30,297 nt of DNA from a virus. Each line of letters opens with the position of its first letter. The stretch's first letter is position 1. The notes below the pieces were generated by a model. That model made no database searches. It saw only the letters and a program-made list of their open reading frames with translations, and was not told the DNA's origin. Positions 1 to 6,222 of this stretch are shown here, piece after piece. The DNA lies in the IMG/VR virus record IMGVR_UViG_3300017767_000070, positions 1-30,297 of that record, one strand, 5' to 3'. Made by a program: the position numbers and the translations under genes.

Positions 1-92
1 AGATTCTTAGCTGCGCCGTTGATGTCGACTAAGTGAAGTTCAATAGTAGTGTCAGTACCTTGATCAATGGTAAATTCGTGAAATTGGGCCAT
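1..92 (-). CDS. Virion structural protein, N-terminus only (truncated by window edge)
   Basis: Reading the minus strand from an ATG at 92 gives a protein starting MAQFHEFTIDQGTDTTIELH, open to the window edge after about 30 residues. This type of N-terminus is what I associate with a structural protein of marine T4-like phages; that is recall, not a search result. A GGAG-type ribosome binding site lies about 7 bases upstream of the ATG, and a perfect late promoter (TATAAATA on the minus strand, 151-158) lies further upstream, so it is very likely a late gene. The product beyond its first 30 residues cannot be seen. Confidence 0.6.
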   Translation of the reverse strand, partial: MAQFHEFTIDQGTDTTIELHLVDINGAAKN

Positions 93-150
93 GAAATACT
101 CCGGTTGATTTCTTTGTCGGACGCGCCTTCACGCCCCTGCCATTTAAAAC

Positions 151-158
151 TATTTATA
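151..158 (-). promoter_or_regulatory. T4-type late promoter for the leftmost minus-strand gene
   Basis: The plus strand reads TATTTATA, so the minus strand carries the exact late consensus TATAAATA. By T4 geometry, transcription should start about 6 bases downstream, near 145. That gives a leader of about 52 nt before the ATG at 92, longer than the other late leaders in this window. Confidence 0.75.
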
Positions 159-179
159 CAAATTAAGTTTTATAAGTGT

Positions 180-187
180 TATAAATA
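180..187 (+). promoter_or_regulatory. T4-type late promoter for the accessory cassette
   Basis: Exact TATAAATA on the plus strand. The octamer ends 5 bases before the ATG at 193, so the T4 rule (+1 about 6 bases after the octamer) puts the transcription start on the first base of the start codon. It forms a divergent pair with the minus-strand promoter at 151-158. Confidence 0.7.
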
Positions 188-192
188 ATTTT

Positions 193-744
193 ATGAATAT
201 TATATTATTAAAGCACGGCACTAAATATAGTGCTGCTGATGTAAATAAAATCTATATCGCTCTTAGTCCATATACATCTGCAAAATTTTACTGTTTTACA
301 GAAGATAAAACAGACGTAATTATAGATTGTATTGATATTCCAAAAAAACCAAATTTAATGAGGTGGTGGAATAAAATGCATTTATTTAGAGAAGACTTTG
401 AGTTAGAAGGTAAATGCATTTTGTTTGATCTAGATATTAAAATACTTTCTGATCCTTTCTCATACACAAAGAATGTGGATTGGAATTATCCAACATTTAT
501 GAAAGATCCATGGAAAAAAGATAAGTTTTTTAGAAAACACTCTTATGACACTGAACTTAATAGTTCAATTTTAGCTTGGACTTCACGAAAAAATTCATAC
601 ATTTGGGATATTTTTAGTAAGAACATAGATTATAATACTCGAAAATATAAAGGAATCGATAGATTTTTTTGGCATGAGAAAATAGAATGGAGAAGCTTTG
701 ACGATGGAATATATAACACCATTGCTTTACAGAAATACATTTAA
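193..744 (+). CDS. Putative glycosyltransferase-like protein with DxD motif
   Basis: A 183-residue protein that begins MNIILLKHGTKYSA and carries hydrophobic-ILFDLDIKIL at residues 76-85. The D79-L-D81 pair resembles the metal and nucleotide-sugar binding DxD motif of GT-A fold glycosyltransferases. It is shorter than full GT8-type enzymes, and the usual N-x-G segment after the DxD is not obvious (NSSILAW at about 123-129 may occupy that place). It is first of five co-oriented genes and its end overlaps the next. No Shine-Dalgarno sequence precedes the ATG; the late promoter is immediately upstream. The donor sugar and the acceptor are unknown. The glycosyltransferase assignment rests on the DxD context and on the neighbours. 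Confidence 0.6.
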   Translation: MNIILLKHGTKYSAADVNKIYIALSPYTSAKFYCFTEDKTDVIIDCIDIPKKPNLMRWWNKMHLFREDFELEGKCILFDLDIKILSDPFSYTKNVDWNYPTFMKDPWKKDKFFRKHSYDTELNSSILAWTSRKNSYIWDIFSKNIDYNTRKYKGIDRFFWHEKIEWRSFDDGIYNTIALQKYI

Positions 745-1339
745 TACTTTATCTTTTTTATATAAAAAATCTGCAGTAGAAGAAGAATTTGATCTATTTA
801 GAATAAAGGATGTTTTAGATTCTTTTAGTGAAGGACAAATTTTCAATAAACAGTGGGCGGTGCAAGAACTTAATAAGCTGATTGATATTACTCATGAAGA
901 ATGTTTAGTAATTGGAAGCTGGTATGGATTGTTTTCTCATATGTTAGCAGAATCTGGTTTTAAAGGTAAAATAATTAATATTGAATTAGATGATATGTGT
1001 AATAAGATAGCTAAAAAACTAAAAGTTTATGATAATATAATATTTAAACATGCAGATGGTATGGAAATATTTAATGAACTTAATTACGAAAATAAAATAC
1101 TAGTATGTACTGCATGTGAGCATATAAATGATGAAGAGTTGTCTTTTACCCTACAACAAAAACACGAGAACATGCTAACTTGTTTACAATCAAATAATTA
1201 TTATGAAATAAATAGTCATATTAATTGCAAAGATAATTTAGAAGATTTTGTAAAGAGTTTGCCTTTGAAAACTATAATGTATTCAGGAACGAAAAAATAT
1301 AAAAATGAATATGATAGATTTATGGTGATTGGAAAATGA
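704..1339 (+). CDS. Class I SAM-dependent methyltransferase-like protein
   Basis: About 211 residues. I chose the ATG at 704 over an in-frame TTG at 698, because GGAGA at 689-693 is better spaced from the ATG. The segment CLVIGSWYGLFSHMLAESG, followed by the acidic strand end IINIELDD, has the layout of Rossmann motif I and the adenine/ribose-binding acidic residue. The glycine loop is atypical (IGSWYG rather than GxGxG). A later LVCTACEHIND segment could be motif IV. The start lies inside the end of the preceding gene (about 40 bases of overlap) and the stop overlaps the next ATG in an ATGA arrangement, so it is translated as part of the cassette. It might methylate a sugar or a protein; the substrate is not visible. 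Confidence 0.6.
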   Translation: MEYITPLLYRNTFNTLSFLYKKSAVEEEFDLFRIKDVLDSFSEGQIFNKQWAVQELNKLIDITHEECLVIGSWYGLFSHMLAESGFKGKIINIELDDMCNKIAKKLKVYDNIIFKHADGMEIFNELNYENKILVCTACEHINDEELSFTLQQKHENMLTCLQSNNYYEINSHINCKDNLEDFVKSLPLKTIMYSGTKKYKNEYDRFMVIGK

Positions 1340-2235
1340 GAGTAATTTTTAGTGTATATATAGACTTTAATGAAAACGAATTTGAAAAAAATTATGACTT
1401 TGATAAAAACGTAAAAAATAAAAAAGAGTTTAAAGATAATTATAATTTTTTAAAAAGTTATCAACAAAAATATGCACAGCAATTAGGCATAGATTATATA
1501 TTGTATGAAAATGATAACAATTGGAAAGAATACAAAAAATATTTTGAAAATAATTATTCGTATATATCTAAATACAATATAGTTAATTTTTATAAAATTA
1601 AATTAATGTATGATTTATCAAAAACCTATGATGAAATTTTATATCTTGACTTTGATGTAGTACCGTTGACAAATGATAATATATTTGATAGTATAGATTT
1701 TAGTAATAGTATAGCATGTAAAGTAAATTATGAAAGAGACCCACATTATTATCTAATATACTCTACGGCAAGCATTATAAGACAAAAAGAAGAATATTAT
1801 AAAAGAACTGGAAAAACTTTTCCTGAAAGAGATCCTATAGCAAAATACTGGAATTGTAGAGCTTTATTAATGGAAAAGGGGTTTAACGGCGATAATGATG
1901 TATATAATACAGGAATAGTATTAGCAAATAAAGATCAATTAAATAAGTTAAACTACTTTGATAATTTCGATAAAACTTTAAAATTTATGCATGAAGTAAA
2001 AACAAACAAAGGCTTGTGGCCGTCTTTTATACAGAGCTCTTTTGGTTACGATAATGAAACGTTATTTAGTTTTAAAATGAAAGTAAATAATGTAAATCTT
2101 ATTGAGTTAGATGATGTGTGGCATTGGTCGCATAGAAAAAACACGAATTTTATCCCACGAGAAACTAAAATAGTTCATGTAATTAATAAAAACTTTGAGT
2201 CAGTAAAAAACTATGTCAAAAAACATAATCTTTAG
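1336..2235 (+). CDS. GT8-like glycosyltransferase with DxD motif
   Basis: A 299-residue protein. YDEILYLDFDVVPL at about 98-111 contains the DxD triad D105-F-D107. It is followed by VYNTGIVLAN (N-T-G at 191-193) and, near the end, KIVHVINKNF with H281. This order (DxD, NxG, late His) is the signature of GT-A retaining glycosyltransferases such as GT8. It shares motifs in the same order with the next gene, so the two look like paralogues. It starts at an ATGA overlap with the methyltransferase-like gene. No signal peptide or membrane segment is seen, so action in the host cytoplasm is likely. Donor and acceptor are unknown. Confidence 0.7.
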   Translation: MRVIFSVYIDFNENEFEKNYDFDKNVKNKKEFKDNYNFLKSYQQKYAQQLGIDYILYENDNNWKEYKKYFENNYSYISKYNIVNFYKIKLMYDLSKTYDEILYLDFDVVPLTNDNIFDSIDFSNSIACKVNYERDPHYYLIYSTASIIRQKEEYYKRTGKTFPERDPIAKYWNCRALLMEKGFNGDNDVYNTGIVLANKDQLNKLNYFDNFDKTLKFMHEVKTNKGLWPSFIQSSFGYDNETLFSFKMKVNNVNLIELDDVWHWSHRKNTNFIPRETKIVHVINKNFESVKNYVKKHNL

Positions 2236-3007
2236 TATATGGTCAGATTTAACTGAAGAGCACACGTCAGTTAATGATTATAAAAAAAAATCATTTCAAA
2301 TCTATAAAAATAAACTTATAGAATTACAAAAAAAATATGCCTACTATTGTAAAGCAGACTATGAAATATTTAAACCTAAATCAACCGATTATGCAAATGT
2401 TCAATTTGATAAAATTTTTAAATTAGAAGAGTTGTGCAAGTATTATGACAATGTAGTTTATTTTGACTTAGATGTTATTCCAAATACACGTTATAATATT
2501 TTTAACAGTTTTAACTTTGATAACATTTGTGTTTATGAATATCCAATAGATACAGCTGATGAAATGGCCAGAACTATTTCTACTCGCATTAAAAACGGAG
2601 CACCTATTTCTGCTATGAATAGATATTCAAAAGTTTGTGCAAAAAACGCTATGCTATTAATTAATGATATAGCAGGAAATGAAAATATAGTTAACACCGG
2701 TGTCGTTTGTGGAAATGCAAAATCCATTAATAATTTAAAATTTAGTGATAGAATGAATGAAATGAATAAAACTTTAAACATAGCTATGAAAGACAATTTA
2801 TATCCAGATGAGATATCTAAGGCTTGGATAAAAAATAATGAAGTTTATTTTTTATATCTTTTAGAACGATATAAAATAAAATTTAATAATATAGGAATAC
2901 AGTGGAATTATATATTAGATGATCTCGTTAGTAAACCAACTGCAGCTGCACACTTAATACATCAAGTAAATAAGGATTTTCATGTCACTATATCCAGACT
3001 CAACTAG
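2213..3007 (+). CDS. GT8-like glycosyltransferase, paralogue of the preceding gene
   Basis: A 264-residue protein with YDNVVYFDLDVIPN (DLD at 85-87), IVNTGVVCGN (N-T-G at 161-163) and a C-terminal AHLIHQVNKDFH. Each of these segments aligns in order with the preceding 299-residue protein, which supports a duplication followed by divergence. The ATG at 2213 lies 23 bases inside the preceding reading frame, and its own C-terminus overlaps the radical SAM gene. The two paralogues may add successive sugars or act on different acceptors; nothing in the sequence decides this. Confidence 0.68.
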   Translation: MSKNIIFSIWSDLTEEHTSVNDYKKKSFQIYKNKLIELQKKYAYYCKADYEIFKPKSTDYANVQFDKIFKLEELCKYYDNVVYFDLDVIPNTRYNIFNSFNFDNICVYEYPIDTADEMARTISTRIKNGAPISAMNRYSKVCAKNAMLLINDIAGNENIVNTGVVCGNAKSINNLKFSDRMNEMNKTLNIAMKDNLYPDEISKAWIKNNEVYFLYLLERYKIKFNNIGIQWNYILDDLVSKPTAAAHLIHQVNKDFHVTISRLN

Positions 3008-4115
3008 ATTTAAATTTTGGAGAAATCCTTATAATATAGTTCTTGATACTACAACATATTGTAATGCAAAGTGCCCGCAATGCCATAGAACTAATTCTGC
3101 CGAAGGTGCAAAATTATCATTTCAAGGAAAAATAACAAAAAGCTTACCATTACTACATGTTCCATTAGAAAAAATTAAAAAAGGTTTCAGTCCTAATGTT
3201 CTTAAAAAATGTAAAAATATACAGTTATGTCCTACATGGGGCGACCATATGATGCATAAACACGCATCTGAAATAATAGAATATTTTTTAAGTTCAGATA
3301 GAAATGTTACTGTATCTGTCAACACGAATGGCAGTATGAGAGATGAGCTGTATTGGTGGAGAATGTGTGCTCAAGGCGTAAAGTACAAATCAAGATACGG
3401 TGTGAGAAGACTACGTATTACGTTTGATGTTGATGGAATTAATCAAGAAATGCATGGCTTATATAGAAGAAATACTAATTTGAAGAAAATCTTAGCGCAC
3501 ATGAAAGTCGCTTCTGAATTTAAAGATCATGTAATAGTACGAACTCAAACTGTGTTATTTAAACATAATCAAGATTATTTAAAAGAAATTGAAGAGCTTT
3601 GTAAGTCATATGGGTCTGAAAGTCACTCATCAGTAATTAGTGATAGATTCTATAATAATCAAAGTGAAAGCGAAGATGTCTACCATTTCTATGATGAAAA
3701 TAATAAAAAACTAGCTTTACACCGCGTAACAGACGAGTGGAGGGATAATTTTAAAGAAGAAGGCGCACATATACCAAGAGGAACAATAAATGAAAACATT
3801 GAAAAACCTACGTGTGGGTGGTCTTTAACAAATGGATTAAATATTAATTTTGATGGTAATGTATGGCCATGTTGTTTCTTTGGTAATGCTTCAATAATGG
3901 CTCAGGATTGGTTTATTAAACATCATAAATTTATAGAAAAATACTATAATTACAATAATAACATTTATGAGACCGATATAGAAGATATTTTAAATAATGA
4001 CTGGTGGAAAGAATTACCTTATAACATAGAATCAGATAATCCAGTAAGACAATGTATGCGTCAATGCACTAAGCGCGTGCAAAAAGGTCAGCTTAGATTA
4101 TCAAATAGGTTATGA
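2982..4115 (+). CDS. Radical SAM enzyme with SPASM-like C-terminal cysteines
   Basis: A 377-residue protein with C27-x3-C31-x2-C34 (TYCNAKCPQCHR), the radical SAM [4Fe-4S] cluster motif, on the first predicted strand. Further typical features are SVNTNGS at about 112-118 and DVDGINQEMHG at about 149-159. The C-terminal part has C278, NFDGNVWPCC (C297, C298), and C358-x3-C362, resembling a SPASM or twitch domain that binds auxiliary Fe-S clusters. SPASM proteins often modify peptides or proteins, but no precursor peptide is visible here. AAGGA at 2972-2976 is a good ribosome binding site for the ATG at 2982. It closes the cassette and its stop overlaps the stop of the convergent 161-residue gene. 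Confidence 0.85.
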   Translation: MSLYPDSTRFKFWRNPYNIVLDTTTYCNAKCPQCHRTNSAEGAKLSFQGKITKSLPLLHVPLEKIKKGFSPNVLKKCKNIQLCPTWGDHMMHKHASEIIEYFLSSDRNVTVSVNTNGSMRDELYWWRMCAQGVKYKSRYGVRRLRITFDVDGINQEMHGLYRRNTNLKKILAHMKVASEFKDHVIVRTQTVLFKHNQDYLKEIEELCKSYGSESHSSVISDRFYNNQSESEDVYHFYDENNKKLALHRVTDEWRDNFKEEGAHIPRGTINENIEKPTCGWSLTNGLNINFDGNVWPCCFFGNASIMAQDWFIKHHKFIEKYYNYNNNIYETDIEDILNNDWWKELPYNIESDNPVRQCMRQCTKRVQKGQLRLSNRL

Positions 4116-4595
4116 TTTAATCATTGATAAAGCTATTTTAGTAGCGTCTATCATACTTGCAGCTTGTCTTAACTGTTTCTTTTTTGCAGAATTTTTACAA
4201 GATTTAATAGCTTCAGCTTCAAAAAGTTGCAGCTTATATAAGAATAGTTTTTCTTTATCTCTCTCAGGATCAAATTTACCAAACATAACCTGAACAAAAG
4301 CTTTAAAAACATCTGTATGTGATTCATCAAAATCATAAATCATACCACGCGCTCTAGCTATATTAACTACTGAAGCTTCAAAAGCTTCATGCTGTTGTTT
4401 AATATGTTTATAAGTAGCTTCGTGTAAAGTATCGATATCGATATGAGTTAATAAGTTTTCCCAATTCTGATCGCCTTCTTTAGCTTCAATATATTCAACT
4501 CTTTCTACTTCACCGTCAGTCCAAAATGCTTCAACAATTGTTCTTTCGTTATTAGAAAAATGTGCTCTTACAAATTCATGTCCGGGAATGGCCAT
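4110..4595 (-). CDS. Conserved-type phage protein of unknown function, 161 aa
   Basis: A 161-residue protein starting MAIPGHEFVRAHFSNNERT, with an N-terminal region that looks beta-rich (AFWTDGEVERVEYIEA) and a long helical, charged C-terminal half (AEAIKSCKNSAKKKQLRQAA). I do not recognise a domain. A strong AAGGAG ribosome binding site precedes the ATG at 4595. It is the last gene of the long minus-strand structural cluster, 2 bases after the preceding stop, so it is expressed with tail genes. Its stop codon overlaps that of the convergent radical SAM gene. A structural or assembly role is inferred from position only. Confidence 0.65.
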   Translation of the reverse strand: MAIPGHEFVRAHFSNNERTIVEAFWTDGEVERVEYIEAKEGDQNWENLLTHIDIDTLHEATYKHIKQQHEAFEASVVNIARARGMIYDFDESHTDVFKAFVQVMFGKFDPERDKEKLFLYKLQLFEAEAIKSCKNSAKKKQLRQAASMIDATKIALSMIKS

Positions 4596-4597
4596 AA

Positions 4598-5524
4598 TTA
4601 ACTCCTTGCAATTTTTAAAAAGTATGTAGTTACAGTTTGCGCTGTACCATTAGGAAATTCTTGAGTACGATAGTCATCAGCACCCACAAATCTTGTTTGA
4701 TAATTTCCTCCTCCATCAAGACGTTGATCTACCATACCAGTCCCTCTGTTAGCTCCGCTTCCATTTATAGAATAAGTAATTCTAGAACCTACAGTGTTTA
4801 CTGTATGATGTCTCATTTCAGCTAATAGCATTGCATCAAGATTAGCATTAGTATATATTTGTAAATCATTACCACTCGTTATTTGCATAGGTGATTGAAA
4901 ACCTGTAGCAGCAGTTTGATTAGTTTGAAATAAATAGTAGTTTTCTTGTGTAGTAGGTTGATCTTGTGTTTCACCAATTCCGCCTTGAGTATAAGCCGAT
5001 ACATTTGCTATTGTGTCAGTAAAAACGGGGGTTGAAGATATTAAAGTGTTAAGAGATAAAGATGTAGCATTAAAAATTCTAAACGTGCCACCTCTGTCAT
5101 TTCCATCAACCAGTGTACCTATAGCAGCATTTATGATAGTATCAAAAACATCAGTAGCGCTCATGGCTTGAATAGTTCCACTGCCGTCATAATAAATCGG
5201 ATATAATTTATTATTAGTGTCTGTAGGAGTGCTTACACTTGAATTGGCTTGATTTATCTTATCATAAACAATTGGAGTAACTTGAGAAACGTTAGGAGTC
5301 TCTCCTTGTGTATCAAAATTAGTAACATCAGTTGTGGATGCACCAGCTTGCATTCTAGTATCTTGCATACTAGCCAAACTTCCAGAACTTCCAACAACTG
5401 TAAGTAGAGCAGAAGGATTAGAACCGTAAACATAAACAGCGCGTTGTTGTAATTGACCTACTTGTGCCAAAGACATTTCTCTGAGATTGCCTCCATCATT
5501 ATATAGTGGCCTTACAAACGCCAT
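4598..5524 (-). CDS. Tail or fibre-associated structural protein, 308 aa
   Basis: A 308-residue protein starting MAFVRPLYNDGGNLREMS, rich in Ser, Thr, Asn and Gln and poor in Lys, as expected for an extracellular beta-structured virion component. The N-terminal segment REMSLAQVGQLQQRAVYVYG resembles structural proteins I recall from marine T4-like phages. No catalytic motif is seen. It sits 4 bases downstream of the 163-residue fibre-like gene and directly before the 161-residue gene. Its leader has AGGGG about 9 bases before the ATG. A fibre or distal baseplate component is the likeliest role. Confidence 0.6.
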   Translation of the reverse strand: MAFVRPLYNDGGNLREMSLAQVGQLQQRAVYVYGSNPSALLTVVGSSGSLASMQDTRMQAGASTTDVTNFDTQGETPNVSQVTPIVYDKINQANSSVSTPTDTNNKLYPIYYDGSGTIQAMSATDVFDTIINAAIGTLVDGNDRGGTFRIFNATSLSLNTLISSTPVFTDTIANVSAYTQGGIGETQDQPTTQENYYLFQTNQTAATGFQSPMQITSGNDLQIYTNANLDAMLLAEMRHHTVNTVGSRITYSINGSGANRGTGMVDQRLDGGGNYQTRFVGADDYRTQEFPNGTAQTVTTYFLKIARS

Positions 5525-5528
5525 TGTA

Positions 5529-6020
5529 TTAAACCCCTGCGCCGTGTATCGTCTTTAGTGTACTACCTGCTGAATCCTTTATTAAGAGGGTTGATAAACT
5601 TTTTAACTCTACTGAACTTATAGCATCATCAGCCATTTTTGCTTCAGTTACTGCATTCGGCTCAATCATAGAAGCATTGATAACGTTTGGTGGAATGAAA
5701 AATCTACCGTGATCTGAATCAAAGCCAATTCCACGTGCACTGTCTTTTTGAAAGTTAGACATGATACTTGTTTCACCAGAATCTGCTCTGATTAAAGCAA
5801 GTACTTCAGATGAGTCCATAGCATTAGCTTGAATTAAACTTATAACATCAGCGGAGTCAACTTTATTTAGTTGAGCATTGATCTCGTTTAATGCTGCAAC
5901 TAAATTAGATTTATCTGTAGTGGTTAAGGTTGCTTTGTCACCTAAATCACTACCTATTGTATTTGTCTTAGTAACTAGAGTGGTTACCGGATCCGATAAG
6001 AATATTTCAGTGACTGCCAT
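5529..6020 (-). CDS. Tail fibre-like structural protein, 163 aa
   Basis: A 163-residue protein. Residues around 25-50 read DLGDKATLTTTDKSNLVAAL, a segment type common in phage tail fibre and neck proteins, followed by short repeats with heptad-like DSADVISLIQANAMDSSEVLALIRA. The C-terminal half (NVINASMIEPNAVTEAKMAD) resembles the register-setting segments of trimeric fibres. A GAGGT ribosome binding site precedes the ATG at 6020. Its first 14 bases overlap the end of the 71-residue coiled-coil gene. A short fibre, fibre connector or adhesin-assembly role is inferred. Confidence 0.6.
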   Translation of the reverse strand: MAVTEIFLSDPVTTLVTKTNTIGSDLGDKATLTTTDKSNLVAALNEINAQLNKVDSADVISLIQANAMDSSEVLALIRADSGETSIMSNFQKDSARGIGFDSDHGRFFIPPNVINASMIEPNAVTEAKMADDAISSVELKSLSTLLIKDSAGSTLKTIHGAGV

Positions 6021-6222
6021 CTTTTACCTCTATTAATTTTTGTAACATAGATTTCATTTCAGTAACATCGTTTTTTAAATCTTCAAAATCTTTTTCTTTT
6101 TGTTTTCTTTCAAGCTTTCTTTTCTTAGCAGCTTGTATCTCTTCTTTATTTATATTCACTATACTTCCATAAGATCCGTTTCTTGCTAAGTTACTGTGTC
6201 CTTTTACTTTAATGTAATTCAT
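6007..6222 (-). CDS. Small coiled-coil phage protein, 71 aa
   Basis: A 71-residue protein starting MNYIKVKGHSNLARNGSYGS, followed by a highly charged Lys/Glu helix (residues about 27-67) with heptad spacing, suggesting a coiled coil. I recall similarly short proteins starting MNYxKVKxHSxL in the tail clusters of T4-like cyanophages. It overlaps the upstream 530-residue gene by one base (TAATG type) and the downstream fibre-like gene by 14 bases, so translational coupling is likely. Its function is unknown; a connector or assembly factor for fibres fits the context. Confidence 0.65.
   Translation of the reverse strand: MNYIKVKGHSNLARNGSYGSIVNINKEEIQAAKKRKLERKQKEKDFEDLKNDVTEMKSMLQKLIEVKDGSH
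6147..6154 (-). promoter_or_regulatory. Possible internal late promoter before the fibre-like genes
   Basis: An exact TATAAATA on the minus strand lies inside the 71-residue gene. If active, transcription would start near 6141, about 120 nt before the 163-residue fibre-like gene. In DNA this AT-rich, octamers arise by chance inside genes, so support is weak. Confidence 0.3.

Noticed and set aside
698-703. TTG start for the methyltransferase-like gene
   Set aside because: The ATG two codons later is better spaced from GGAGA at 689-693.
4111-4123. Short inverted repeat ATGATTTAATCAT at the convergent junction
   Set aside because: The arms are only 5-6 AT-only pairs with almost no loop and no T-run, too weak for a terminator.
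4371-4389. Inverted repeat TGAAGCTT-CAA-AAGCTTCA inside the 161-residue gene
   Set aside because: 8-bp arms with a 3-base loop in codons for a repetitive EAFEAS segment; no T-run and mid-gene, so most likely fortuitous.
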